Position numbers and translations under genes: made by a program | Source: Anisodus tanguticus | Lineage: Eukaryota > Streptophyta > Magnoliopsida > Solanales > Solanaceae | NCBI GenBank assembly: GCA_034509755.1 | Contig: CM067557.1 | Coordinates: 16,848,001-16,912,000, forward strand | Length of the DNA stretch: 64,000 nt | Direction of reading: 5' to 3' | Part shown: one piece after another, positions 1 to 11,011 of the stretch | Layout of the letters: every line of letters starts with the position of its first letter | How positions within the stretch are numbered: position 1 is the first letter of the stretch | Notes under the pieces: model-generated | Database searches by the model: none | Told to the model about the DNA's origin: nothing | Seen by the model: only the letters and a program-made list of their open reading frames with translations

Positions 1-51
1 TAGGTCACTCCGCCCGACTCATGTTGGTATTATGAGGTCTTGCATGAATTG

Positions 52-72
52 TATATATATATATATATATAT
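52..72. repeat. (TA)n microsatellite
   Basis: Pure alternating TA run inside the 5' LTR of A; the 3' LTR has a much shorter run at the same place, so the length changed after insertion. Confidence 0.95.
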
Positions 73-216
73 GTATTGATTTTCTACCAAGCCTCTCTAT
101 AGTCAGCCGAGTACGGCACTTATATGTGCACACCACTTCAGTTGGGTACGACATTACCAAGCCCCATTAGGGCCGGGTACGATATGATGATGGTAATTCC
201 CAGAGAGGCCTATGAC

Positions 217-218
<2 letters not shown>

Positions 219-250
<32 letters not shown>
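219..250. repeat. (TA)n microsatellite
   Basis: Pure TA run of about 32 bp within the 5' LTR of A; the 3' LTR equivalent near 15392 is shorter. Confidence 0.95.
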
Positions 251-252
<2 letters not shown>

Positions 253-568
253 AATGATATTGCCCATTGAGGCCTATGGCATTGTAGACATGATTATATT
301 ACAGTTATGCATATCATAGTCCCTAGTGGCATTCAGAGTTATAAGTTATTTCTTCTTTATTCTCATTTCACTCCCTATATCATTTTACATTTCATTGCCT
401 TACATATTTAGTACATTATTCGTACTGGCGTTCTTAATTTAGGGCATTGCATTTCATGCTCGCACGTACAGATAGACGGAGTGACGCTAATTTCCAGTAG
501 GACCTCAGCTCAGCGTTATGTCAGAGCTCTCCACTTATTTCGAAGATGCTAGTCGAAGTCGATATGAT

Positions 569-608
569 TATATATATATATATGTGTGTATGTGTGTGTG
601 TGTGTGTT
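569..608. repeat. Compound (TA)n(TG)n microsatellite
   Basis: A TA run passes into a TG run inside the 5' LTR of A. The matching 3' LTR site (15731-15749) has TA only, so the TG part is private to this copy. Confidence 0.95.
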
Positions 609-895
609 ACTGGATATGTCAAGGGTTTATCCCAATCTGATTATGTTTATGTTTCTTAGAGGCTTGTAGACAATCATCCTGTGTGTTGGAGTCATATATG
701 GCCTTGTCGACTTTATTCATATTGTGTTTTTCTTCTTCTACAAGTTATGATGTCGTGATTGTCTCATGACAGTCATTATTAGGCCTTGTTGGCCCAAATA
801 TATATGTATCCAGGGTACAAACGAGACGTGGTACACTTAGGCCATAAGGCATCTGGTGTATGCCACAAACCTCTAAGGTTGGGGTGTCACAAACT

Positions 896-909
896 TGGTA
901 TCAGAGCAG
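896..909 (+). other. Primer-binding site of element A (initiator Met tRNA)
   Basis: TGGTATCAGAGCAG starts 5 bases after the LTR's terminal CA. TGGTATCAGAGC is the standard plant LTR-element site complementary to the 3' end of initiator methionine tRNA. It fixes the + orientation of A. Confidence 0.95.
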
Positions 910-2533
910 GTCAGTCCTAGAGATGTTTACAAGCTGTGTCTAGTAGTCTTTTTATGGGTGTGTAGTGCGCTACACTTATAAACAAGAGGCTACTGGACAT
1001 TTAGGATGGTTACCTTCTTTTTATGATCTAAATCATGTGATAGAGTTGAGGCGTATGAATTCGTGTCTAACTCGTGTTATATATGGTCCCAATAGTGCTG
1101 ACTACCAAAGAGGCTTTGGTGAGTTCATATTTGTAGGCAGTTAATAGGAATCCTCTACTTAATTTTCGATCTGTCAAAGATGAAGGTATTATACCAAAGT
1201 TTTGGAGTGTGAGTAATTATCTTATTCATATATGGGGAAGGCGGAGGAAATATAGAATGGTGAAATGCTGACTTTAGGATGTTAAGGAAATAGTGTACAT
1301 GTGGTGTAGAGTACTGAAAATGCAGAAGCGTGTGAGGAGATTGATATTTAAATAGAATGATGTAAGTGTCGTTAACCCATTTTCAGAAATAGTAGAGCCA
1401 TAAAGAGAAGTACCTACATCGATTTTTTATTTCTTGACGTCAATGGGTACAGGTTTAGAGAACAGGAAGATCTCGGGCTCTAGTAAAAGTAAGAACAACC
1501 CTTAGTAAAGACAATATGGAAGGATAGTATAATTATGTCGAAGACACCCCTTTAAAATATATGTACATAATGTTCCCAGGAAATTATTAATTGGATACAA
1601 CCTTTGAAAAATCTTGAAGATCTAAGTGGACAAGTGATATAAGATAAATTTCATTTCGAAAAGGACCTTGACTAAAATAAAGTGCGTTTAGGAAGTGCTT
1701 AGCAGATAAGGTCAATTGAGGAAGGAAAAGTCAAGTATTCAAAATAAAGGTGGGGTGAGATGGATTGTAAAAGGATGATACTAGTATAAGTGAGATATAT
1801 CAGCAATATGAGAAATAAAAGAAATTTATACGAAAAATACGATGAGTTGACAGTTAAGTGAACTCAAAAGGTAAGAAAAAGTAAGTGTTAGGCTGTGAAA
1901 ATGGATATACTATGAGAATATCCATTATGAGATTTGAACAGTCAAATGTCGACAACGCATACCAATCAGGTGGTTCAACCCTTTGAGTCAGGAAGAATAG
2001 ATATTGGAAAATTTCTTCGGTTAAACGGAAGAAGAGTTAGAACTTTGAGGGATTGCTATAAGAAAAGATACTGAGAAATTGCGAGGCAAGCGATCATATG
2101 GTACCAGAATATACTACAAAAGGAAAGAGGTAATTCTTAAAGGTAAACGAGAAAGAAGTTCTTATAACTAAATGTCTTAACTGGAATGCGAAGAGTCCAT
2201 TGAGACTAAACATACCATCTACGAACTCATGGCGTTCTATTTGTGTAAATGGGTTAGTAATCCCTAGCAAGAGCGAGCTGTATTAGAATCAATTGTAAGT
2301 TGTTAAAAAGATTACGGAAGTGCGAAGGGAGTTGAGACATGTAACGCCCTGAACCATGGCCTGAGCAAAACACGACACTCGGTGCCTAACTGCATGTGAC
2401 TGAGCAAACCATCTACGAACTCATGGCGTTCTATTTGTGTAATTGGGTTAGTAATCCCTAGCAAGAGCGAGTTGTATTAGAATCAATTGTAAGTTGTTAA
2501 AAAGATTACGGAAGTGCGAAGGGAGTTGAGACA
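910..2533 (+). other. Element A internal sequence, left part: no readable gene
   Basis: This is leader and presumed gag-coding sequence of A, purine-rich on the + strand as expected for the coding strand of these elements. All frames are closed by frequent stops and I could not recognise a gag domain or zinc knuckle. It ends at the insertion point of B. The last 126 bp have been duplicated together with the end of B (see 2214-2604). Confidence 0.6.
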
Positions 2534-2604
2534 TGTAACGCCCTGAACCATGGCCTGAGCAAAACACGACACTCGGTGCCTAACTGCATATGACCGAGCA
2601 AACC
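2214..2604. repeat. 194-bp tandem duplication across the A/B junction
   Basis: Unit 1 is 2214-2407 and unit 2 is 2408-2601 (similarity runs to 2604). They differ at only a few bases (for example GTGTAAATGG versus GTGTAATTGG, and GCATGTGACTGAG versus GCATATGACCGAG). Each unit holds 126 bp of A followed by the first 68 bp of B's LTR, so the duplication is younger than the B insertion. ACCA is present at both breakpoints, suggesting microhomology-mediated duplication. Confidence 0.95.
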
Positions 2605-4455
2605 ACATGCGCTGCTGAATCAACATGAGCATTGAAAGTGTGGAATAATAATGATTTAAAACATGCAAAACATAAAAACTAAAAATATAGTCTGAAATAT
2701 AATAACAGAAGTATCTGAATAAAACATGATGAATCTGAGTGACAGACATAACATGCTAAACTAGTCTATAAAACCTCTATACATGAGACTGACTGGAAAA
2801 CTATTCTGCCAGGACAAGGCCCTAGCATACCTTTACTATAAAATATAATCTTGAAAATAACCAACTGACACCCCGAATGAAATGGGGCTCACCAAATAGC
2901 CGATACAAATGTAGATTCGTCGCCCTGAAACTCAGTACATGCACTATGAAGTGCAGGCCCCCGACAAATGGACGTTAGGACATTTAAATTTTACCTTACG
3001 TAAAGAAACTGAAAGAAATAAGCATGCACATGATATAATAGGAACATAAAACTGAAACTGAACATGAACATGGTTATGATCTGACATGAGTATGATAACA
3101 TGTATAAAATCTATATAACTATATATCTGTATATCTGTGGGGAGTGCATTAGTATAACCTACATGTAACCACCACGCATGAACGTAGTGCCTGATCTTTG
3201 CGTGATCAGCTAAGCCATCTCATACCTTACCAGTGTACGATACATAAACATGACATGATGGATCCATTAACTCCACAAGGGGTAATATGAAGGTATCATC
3301 CTCTGGGCGGAGGAATCCTTATCCTACGCTGGCAAACATAGTTTCAGGCTATCTGGGCCTTCTCAGTAATCTCTACAACTCCCAAATTATGAACATGAAT
3401 ATAGTTGGCCCATGAATTTCATGAAAATAACTTGTAAATCATAGTTTGAAATTTATAATTTAGAATGCAATACATAATATAACTTGTATAAATCATGAAA
3501 ACATGTATAATTTCATGGATTGAGTGACAATGATTCATGACTTGATATTTAAGAACTCGTGGAATTTAAGGTATTCATTCATGGAATCTGGACAAATTCA
3601 GGACAATCATAATGATATATTATGAATAAAATTAACGAAGACAAGATATAACATGAAATGTAATATATAGGGTAATCATGTATTTGAGTAAAACCCTAGG
3701 TTATGGAAATTCATGGTTTCATGGATAATTGTGGCGTGGAGAAGAACAATAATGTTCCCACATGTAGATAGAAGCTCTACATACCTTAATCGCTCCAAAA
3801 CATATAATAAAAATCTTAACTTGGAAGAAAAAGTCCAATGATTGAACATTGAGCCTTGTAATGGGTTTATCTTGAAAACCATAGGTTAAGAACAATGAAC
3901 TTTACTTAGGAATTCATGAGGATAATGTTAAAATCACTTAGAATCGCATGATAAAGTCTTACCTTGATGTAGGAGAAAGTTGGGAAGAGAGGAACTTCAT
4001 TCTAGGGATTGAAGATTATGAAAATCGATTTTTCGAGAGTAACTTGCGTATTTATACTATTCAGTCATCAAGGACATTATCGATCAGAATCGACGGTCCC
4101 TCAATCTTTTTATGATCTAAGCTTGGACCGTTTAATTTTGTATGTTTCGTATAATTGGACCATTACCCAAATGCCAATTTACAGTGTTCTCTAAAAGCTA
4201 GAGGAAAAGTTACAGCCAAAAAGGACGGGCCATATAATCTTATACGGTCCATAAAACTTAATGTGTTTCATCAATTTCAAAAAACAATTATACGGTTCCA
4301 TTCGACGGTCCGTAAAACTTTTACGGTCCATAAATCTTGGGCGTAAAACTAGGTCTGTAGAACTGAAGCTGGGTTTTCAACTGTAATTCCCCGTTTTGGT
4401 TTTCTAAACTCCTAAATCATAAATATGGCCTAGTTTGGAGGTACAAGGTATTACA
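2534..4455 (-). repeat. 3' LTR of element B
   Basis: On the + strand it starts TGTAACGCCC and ends GGTATTACA, so it is bounded by the canonical TG...CA. It aligns with 9194-11006 (shared TGCCTAACTGCATGTGA, CCTAGGTTAT and TACGGTCC stretches). A segment of about 100 bp near 3200-3300 is missing from the other LTR. The outer 68 bp are duplicated at 2340-2407. Confidence 0.92.
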
Positions 4456-4475
4456 ATATCTCCCCTTGGGATCAT
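4456..4475 (-). other. Polypurine tract of element B
   Basis: On the minus strand CCCAAGGGGAGATAT lies directly before the LTR start TGTAATACC. This is the expected place of the plus-strand primer, and the sequence just upstream (TTCGAGGATTAATGATCC) resembles the usual 3' end of Del/Tekay elements. Confidence 0.8.
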
Positions 4476-4809
4476 TAATCCTCGAATGATGGGTCATGGT
4501 TAGGAATAAGACTGAACATGGTATGAGTACATGGACGTGAAGAAACATGACGTAAAACATGGGAACTGAATGATGTGATTACATGAAAATATAAACATAG
4601 GGACATGGGACATGAGTATTGAATGCATTATTGTGAAATATAAGACATGAATATGCAAGGGACGTGACTTAAATACTGAAGGTGTTTACCTTGTTCCTTT
4701 GTGCTTGCTCCTCAAATAAGTGTGGATATCTGGACTTCATGTCCTCTTCGGCTTCCCATGTAGCCTCCTAAACTTTCTAACTTCTCCAAAACACATTCAC
4801 TGAGGTGAC

Positions 4810-5187
4810 TTACTTAGTTCTCAACTTTCGAATCCAATAATCTAGAATAGCCACAGGGATATCTTCATAGGTCAGGCCATCCTTAACTGTAATGGATTCA
4901 GTAGTGACAACTAACGATGGGTCTCCCACACACTTCCTCAACATGGATACATGAAACATTGAGTGAACAACAACTAAGTCTTGTGGTAATTCTAGCTCAT
5001 AAGCCACATGGAGAATTCTTATCAAAATCCTATAAGGTCCGGTATATCTGAGACTGAGCTTCCCTTTCTTTCCAAATCCCATGAAACCTTTCATAGGTGA
5101 AACTTTCAGAAACACCCAATCGTCAACCTGAAACTCCATGTCTCTACGCCTCACATCCGAATAGGACTTATGTCGACTCTGAGACAT
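4810..5187 (-). pseudogene. Element B integrase C-terminus with chromodomain-like tail
   Basis: A 125-residue open stretch ends the polyprotein. Around residues 29-45 it has the KVSPMKGFMGFGKKGKL segment, followed by RYTGPYRIL and a VVHSMFHVSML motif. These are hallmarks of the gypsy integrase C-terminal domain in plants. The last 20 residues contain YEDIPVAILDYWIRKLR, matching the start of the plant chromovirus chromodomain, which in this family is thought to steer integration to heterochromatin. The stretch is continuous in frame from an internal Met, so its start is not a real initiation site; it is the surviving 3' end of a broken pol gene. What follows the stop is the 3' untranslated region and purine tract. 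Confidence 0.88.
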
Positions 5188-5760
5188 TTCAAACGCTCTT
5201 GAATTAACTTGACTTTTTCCATAGTCTGATGGACCAAGTCTGGTCCCAACGATTCTGCTTCAGCAACTTCAAACCAACCAATTAGCAATCTACACATTCA
5301 CCCATACAGAGCTTCAAACTGTGCCATTTGGATACTAGCATGATAACTGTTATTATAAGAAAATTCAATTTTTAGGCAAATGATCATCCCAATTACCTTA
5401 AAAATCAAGAACACATGCCCTCAACATATCCTCAAAGGGTTTGAATAGTATGCTTTTCTTGGCCGTCTGTCTGAGGATGAAAAGTTGTGCTGAGATTTAC
5501 CTTGGTACCCAATTCTTTCTGTAAAGACTTCCAAAAGTGCACTGTGAACTGACCACTACGATATTAAATCATAGACACTGGAGTCCAATGAAGCCTGACA
5601 ATTTCTTGGATATACAACTTAGCATAATCCTCTGCTGAATCCATGGTTTTGACTTGCAAAAAGTGGGCTGATTTAGTAAGCCGATCAATAATCACCCAAA
5701 TTGAGTCATGCCTTCGGGATGAGTGAGTTAAACCTGTTATGAAGTCCATATTTATCATCC
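5188..5760 (-). pseudogene. Element B integrase core, frameshifted
   Basis: The segment 5758-5564 reads INMDFITGL, then SIWVIIDRLTKSAHFLQV, then a YAKLYIQEIVRLHW tract. This contains the first catalytic Asp of the DDE triad (in IIDRL). The stop at 5564 comes where the second Asp motif (ISDRG in relatives) should follow, and only PVSMI remains. Downstream pieces at 5440-5330 match the AERTIQTLEDMLRA and AYNNSYH regions in other frames. The core is inactive through frameshifts. It lies between RNase H (upstream) and the chromodomain segment, the standard gypsy order. Confidence 0.85.
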
Positions 5761-5984
5761 CCTTACTCGAAAGCCATCTTCTTATGCTTGTGGATACCCT
5801 CTTTCAGCTACAACAAATAGGGATCACTAAACCATTTCTCCTTCACCTTGCTACTAAGGAGGATTCAGACTTGTTCTGGACAACCACACCACCGTCTTCG
5901 GAGTCTATGAGTCAAACTCCTAGACTAGCTAATTGGTGAACTTCCTTCGTCATGGTCTTCTTTTCTTTTTCAACATGAGCTAGA

Positions 5985-6300
5985 CTTCTCATGGATCACT
6001 GACTAAGAGCATCGGCTACCACATTCACTTTCCTATGATGGTAGAGATCATCCACATCATAATCCTTTATCAATTCCAGCCATCTCCTCTGCCTAAGATT
6101 CAACTCCCACTGCTTGAAAATATACTGAAGGCTCTAAGTATCTATGAAAATATCAATGTGAACTCCATATAAATAGTGGCGTCATATCTTAAGCACAAAA
6201 ATCACGACTGTTAATTCTAAATCATGAGTCATATAGTTCTTTTCATGAGGTTTTAAGTTTTTAGGATGCATAAGCTATAACCTTACTATGCTGTATTAAA
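5985..6300 (-). pseudogene. Element B RNase H remnant
   Basis: Reading 6290 down to 5990 on the minus strand gives HYLYGVHIDIF, SLQYIFKQWELNLRQRRWLELIKDYD in pieces, then a VNVVADALSQ tail. This is the familiar C-terminal half of the gypsy RNase H domain, which removes the RNA strand during reverse transcription. At least one internal stop (before SLQYIF) breaks it. It directly follows the RT region. Confidence 0.8.
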
Positions 6301-6429
6301 ACACATCTAAGAACAATGCCTGTTGCATCACAATATACTACAAACCCTTCAGTTCCCTCCGGAAAAGTTAACAATGGAGCAGAAGTTAGTCTTGTTTTCA
6401 ATTCTTCGAAACTATGCTCACAGGCATCT

Positions 6430-7290
6430 AGTCAATGGAGCTAAAATAGAGGGAAAACCCTCTATGAAACGTCTGTAATAGCCTGCCCGACCCAAGAAAC
6501 TTCTTATCTCAAATACTGAGTTGGGTTTGGGCCTAAGAATGCTACCGACTTTAGCTGAAATTCACACTTCAAAAATTTCGCATTCTCGCAGTCTTGGAGT
6601 GTCCGCAACACTATTTTTAGATGTTCTGCATGATCAGCCTCACTTTGGAATAGAGTAGAATATCATCGATGAAGACAATGACGAAAAGGTTAAGACTTGA
6701 AGACCCTATTCATAAGATCCATAAAAGTAGCTGGTGCATTCATCAATCCGAACGACATGACACAAAATTTGAAATGACCAGAGTGAATTCTGAAGGTGGT
6801 TTCGGAATGTCAACTTTCTTAACCTTAAGCTGATGGTACCCTGATTTGAGGTCAATCTTGGAATAATACTGGGCACCTTGTAGTTTATCGAATAGGTTAT
6901 CAATTCTAGGAAGAGGATAATTGTTCTTAATTGTGACCATGTTGAACTAGTGATAGTCATTGCACATATGCAAAGATCCATCCTTCTTCTGAACAAACAA
7001 GACTGGCACACCCCAATGTGAGACACTTGGTATAATAAATCCCTTATCAATGAGATCTTTCAACTATGCTTTAAATTATTTTAACTCTGCTGGAGCCATT
7101 ATGTATGGCAGAATAGATATCAGCTTAGTTCTAGGAAGTAAATCAATTCCAAAGTCAATCTCCTTATTGGAAGGGACTCCAAGAAGGTCCTCGGAAAAGA
7201 CTTCTGGAAACTTGCTGACAACTGGCACAGACAGAAGAGTTAGGGTCTTGGAATCTGCATCCTTAACCCGCAATAGATGGTAAATGTACC
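6430..7290 (-). pseudogene. Element B reverse transcriptase, frameshifted
   Basis: The N-terminal part at 7273-7076 reads FPEVFSEDLLGVPSN, then EIDFGIDLLP, then MAPAELK, the lead-in to gypsy RT. Next, 6940-6743 holds VTIKNNYPLPRIDNLFDKL and YYSKIDLKSGYHQL, conserved RT blocks. The catalytic block survives near 6690-6660 as FVIVFIDDI, corresponding to the F/YxDD active site. The frames change between blocks, so no continuous RT can be made. The RT-RNase H connection (the RRFIEGFS region) is visible near 6440-6490. Confidence 0.9.
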
Positions 7291-7441
7291 CCTTGGTTAT
7301 TATCTTTCTAGCTTTATGATAGGAAATAAACCTTCCTATGGGTGCTACTATATCACACTTCTATTCTATGACTGGTTCACCACGAAATTCAAAACTGACA
7401 ATTAAGGCTCTACATCCTACTGTGGCATAATATAAAGACAA

Positions 7442-7864
7442 CTAATCCATTCCCATGATTACATTGAAGTCTACCATTTCAAACTCAACCAAATCAATTA
7501 TTGTAATGCGGTAATAGTTTTTAACTGGACAACCCCTATAAACTCGTCTAGCTATAAGTGACTCACAACTTAGAGTAGCTACTTCAAATGGATGATGCAA
7601 CCTTTCTGGTTCTATCCCAAACTTCTTATCCATAAATGAGGTTACATAAGATAGAGTGGATCCAGGATCCATAAGGGCATAAACGTTAAAAGTGAAAATA
7701 GTTAATATACCTATGACCACATCTATATGAGCCTCTATATCCCGACGACCTAATAGTGCATACAAATAGTTTGGATGTCCGCCTGCGTTACTAGATTTTG
7801 CTAGACCATGCCCTGATTGGGCTTGAGAATTTCGAGGAACTGTTGAATTTGTGGATTGAGCCAC
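7442..7864 (-). pseudogene. Element B aspartic protease region
   Basis: A 140-residue open stretch contains, at about residues 64-75, ALMDPGSTLSYVT. That is the retropepsin active site in the form D-P-G-S/T typical of plant gypsy elements, where it replaces the D-S/T-G of most retropepsins. It ends NVIMGMD, the conserved post-protease motif (usually FDVILGMDWL). The stop at 7442 cuts it before the DWL. Upstream residues (Ser/Gly-rich, SQAQSGHG) are the gag-protease spacer. It is the longest intact domain of B. Confidence 0.88.
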
Positions 7865-7869
7865 ATTAC

Positions 7870-8980
7870 CTCTTGTACACTATCTCACTGATGGGTAGTA
7901 TTTCTAAAAATGACCTCGCTCAACACACCCATTACAGACATCCATACTCAAGCGACACTCCCATGGGTAACTCTTACCACAAACTAGATTGCTGAAGGTA
8001 CTTTGACCCACACTGTCCTGGGACTGGTAGTCTGATGCTCTGAAGTTCTGTCTCTTCTGATCCTTCCTGAACTTTAGGGCTGGGGCACTGGATGAAGATG
8101 GAGTGGGTCCTAATGACCTGCTTTTGAAGATCTATCTGCCTCCACCTCTCCTATGACTGAAGTGACCTAAAGATATAACTCTCTTATTGAACACCTTGTC
8201 TTTCTATTTCTATAATGCTTTCTCCTTATGTATTCTACTCTCATTGCCTAGTACAAATGCTACCATCTTGGTGATAGTCATTTCCTTATTTTGTGTAGCA
8301 TTATTAGCGGCATCGAATAACTGGGGATCAAGATCATACATAAAATATCTAACTCTAGCCCTTATGTCTGGAACCATATGTAGAGCATACTTTACCAAAA
8401 AATATTAAGATAGTATGCATATCTGCTTGATCTTTTCAAATTCAATGGCCTTTGCCTCCATGACCTCATTTGATAGAAAATGTTCAATGAAGGCAGAGAT
8501 GCATCCTCCCCTCATGACAATTCCCATGACTCATACCAGATATTGACAACATCCTGCAACTAATAAGCGCCCAACTCTACTGCCTCTAACTCAGTAACAT
8601 GCATAACACGAAATACCTTTTGTTGTCCATCAATGAAATTTTATGGGTCCTCTGTCTTGCTAGACCCTGTGAATACTGAAGCGTCGATGCACAAATATTC
8701 CTAAGTCCTGAAGTTGGATGACTCTTCGCTAGCCCCTATACTGGCAGTCATTCCATAATGTTGGGCTTGCTGTAACAATCTAGGTGAGCAGCTAGATAGC
8801 TCCCCTAACATTTGAGTTAGTGGAACTGGGTGGCTGAATTGGAGTACGAACCTCCGCAGGCCCCCTGGTCTCAGGTGGGGGTACTGTTCCCACATTGGCT
8901 CTCTGAGCCTGAGTGTTCTCCTTCTGATCGGCATTGGCAGTAGCACTCTTTCTTGTAGATAAGTTCCTCTTGGCAGACAT
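7870..8980 (-). pseudogene. Element B gag, multiply broken
   Basis: The likely start is the ATG at 8980 (MSAKRNLSTRKSA), since a basic and then Gln/Pro-rich N-terminus is usual for this gag. This frame closes at 8792. The continuation is found in another frame at 8830-8701 (LLQQAQHYGM, then SEESSNFRT), and a weaker match follows to about 8050. A zinc-knuckle remnant is expected near 7900-8000 but I could not read an intact CCHC box. The protein would have formed the virus-like particle. Frameshifts make it non-functional. Confidence 0.75.
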
Positions 8981-9170
8981 TTTATGAAACACGTAATACG
9001 CACGAGTTAAAAGAATGTCCTGGAGGTATAGCTCTAACTGCACGATCTAGAGTATGAAAGAAGTGAGAAAATCCTAGATGTCTTGGTGGTCAACTATTTA
9101 CGTGTGTGGTGCTTCACACACATAAAAGTGACCCCACTGGACACGGTTTCATAGACTCCCTAAGACACTT

Positions 9171-9190
9171 GAACTCAGACTCTGGTACCA
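9171..9190 (-). other. Primer-binding site of element B
   Basis: The minus strand reads TGGTACCAGAGTCTGAGTTC just inside the 5' LTR, after a short AT spacer. It is the initiator-Met tRNA site with two or more substitutions (TGGTATCAGAGC in intact copies), and fixes the minus orientation. Confidence 0.85.
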
Positions 9191-9193
9191 TAT

Positions 9194-11006
9194 TGTTTAA
9201 TAACCCAAACTATGACCTCAATGAAACACGACACTTGGTGCCTAACTGCATGTGATCGAGCGAACCAAATAGGCTGCTGAATCAACATGGGCATTTAAAG
9301 CATGGAATAATAATGATTTAAAACATGTAAAACATAATTACTAAAAATATATTCTAAAATATAATAATGGAAATATCTAAATAAAATATGATAAATCTGA
9401 GTGACTGATATAACATGCTAAACTAGTCTATGAAACCTCTAAACATGAGTCTGATGGAAAAATTATTCTGCGAGGACAAGGCCTTGGCATACCTTTACTA
9501 TAAAATATAATCCTGAAAATATCCAACTGACACCTTAAATGAAATAGGGCTCACCAAATAGCTTATACAAGTGCAGATTCGTCGTCCTGAAACTCAATAC
9601 CTACATCGTGAAGTGCAGGCCTTGGGAAATGGGACGTTAGTACATTTGAATTGTACCGTATATAAAGCAACTGAAAGAAATAAGTAGGCACATGATATAA
9701 TACAAACATAAAACTGAAACTGAGCATGAACATGGATATGATCTGACATGAGTATGATAACATGTATAAAATTCTTATAACTGTATATATGTATATCTGT
9801 GGTAAGATAATTAGTATAACCAACATGTAACTACCAAGCATGAACGTGACATCTGATCTCTACCCGATCAGCTAAGTCATCTCGGCCTCTGGCGGAGCGA
9901 TCTTTATCCTATTCTAGAAAACGTAGTTTCAGGCTGTCTGAACCTTCTCGATAATCTGTGCTAATCCCAAAATATGAACATGAATATAGTTAGCTTGTAA
10001 GCCAATGAATTTCATGAAAACAACTTGTAAATCATAGTTTGAAATTTGTAAAACATGTATAATTTCATAGATTGAGTGACAATGATTCATGACTTGATAT
10101 TTAAGAACTCATGGACTTTAAAACATTTGTTCATGGGTTACGGATAGTTTTATCACAGTCATAATGGCATATCATGATTACAATTAATGAAGATAAGTTA
10201 TAACATGAAATGTAATATATAGGGTCATCGTATATTGGGGAAAACCCTAGGTTATAGAAATTCATGGTTTCATGGATAATCGTGGCGTGGGGAAGAACAA
10301 TAATGTTCCAACACGTAGATTGAAGCTCTACATACCTTAATTGCTCCAAAACATATAATAAAAATCTTAACTAGGAAGAAAAAGTCCAATGATTGAACCT
10401 TGAGCCTTGGAATGGGTTTATCTTGAAAACCCTAGGTTAATAACAATGAACTTTACTTAGGAATTCATGAGGATGATGTTATAATAACTTAGAATCACGT
10501 GATAAAGGCTTACCTTGATGTAAGAGAAAGTTGGGAAGAGAGGAACTTCATTCTAGGGCTTGGAGATTATGAAAACTAATGTTTCAAGACTAAGTTCCAT
10601 ATTTATACTGTTTAGTCGTTAGGGACTTTGACCTACAAAATCGACGGTCCGTCAAACTTTTTACGGTATGAGGTTGGACCGAATAATTTTGTACGGTCCG
10701 TATAATCGAACCTTCGATCAAATGCCAATTTACAGTGATCTCTAAAAGATGGAGGGAAGGTTACTGTAAAAAAAGATGGGCAGTATAATCTTATACGGTT
10801 CATAAAAATTACTATGTTTCATCAATTTCAAAAACAAATTGTACGGTTCCATTCAATGGCCCGTAAAACTCTTACGGTCTATCAATCTTGGGTGTAAAAC
10901 TAGGTTTGAAAAACTGAAACTGGTTTTTCAATTTTAATTCCTCGTTTTGATTTCCTAAACCCCTGAATTATAAATATGGATTAGTTTGGAGGTATGAGGT
11001 GTTATA
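9194..11006 (-). repeat. 5' LTR of element B
   Basis: Paired with 2534-4455. The + strand edges are TGTTTAATAA (9194) and GGTGTTATA (11006), the latter a decayed ...ACA. It contains a repeat of the region around 10220-10450 found at 3670-3900 in the other LTR. It is followed by GGACA, the right target duplication. Confidence 0.9.
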
Positions 11007-11011
11007 GGACA

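Larger units (their letters stand above)
1..891 (+). repeat. 5' LTR of element A (left end outside window)
   Basis: This matches 15190-16052 over its length, including the TATATGTGCAC block, the GGGTACGA motifs, 'CAGTAGGACCTCAGCTCAGCG' style sequence near 495, and the terminal GGTTGGGGTGTCACA at 877-891. It ends in CA, is followed by a 4-base spacer, and then by an initiator-Met tRNA primer site. AT-rich microsatellites at 52-72, 219-250 and 569-608 lie inside it. Confidence 0.88.
2534..11006 (-). mobile_element. Element B: Ty3/gypsy chromovirus (Del/Tekay-like) with both LTRs, nested in A
   Basis: The minus strand reads 5' LTR (11006-9194), primer site (9190-9171), gag (from 8980), protease, reverse transcriptase, RNase H, integrase, chromodomain (ending 4810), purine tract, and 3' LTR (4455-2534). 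The order PR-RT-RH-IN is diagnostic of Ty3/gypsy and the chromodomain places it in the chromoviruses. The flanks are AGACA (2529-2533) and GGACA (11007-11011), a 5-bp target duplication with one change. The LTRs are 1922 and 1813 bp and visibly diverged. All frames carry stops or frameshifts, so the copy is dead. Confidence 0.92.

Noticed and set aside
896..909. TGGTATCAGAGC sequences as tRNA gene parts
   Set aside because: They are primer-binding sites next to LTR ends. No cloverleaf or tRNA-length sequence is present.
4009..4346. Small + strand open frames of about 60 residues
   Set aside because: They lie inside B's 3' LTR, have no motif, and are not open at the same place in B's other LTR.
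5188..7290. Possible endogenous pararetrovirus origin of RT fragments
   Set aside because: RT is followed by integrase and a chromodomain and flanked by LTRs and a PBS, which is the Ty3/gypsy layout. No movement or coat protein motif is seen.
8187..8408. 73-residue hydrophobic + strand frame, possible membrane protein
   Set aside because: It is the antisense of B's gag, and the hydrophobicity comes from reading the complement of a coding strand.
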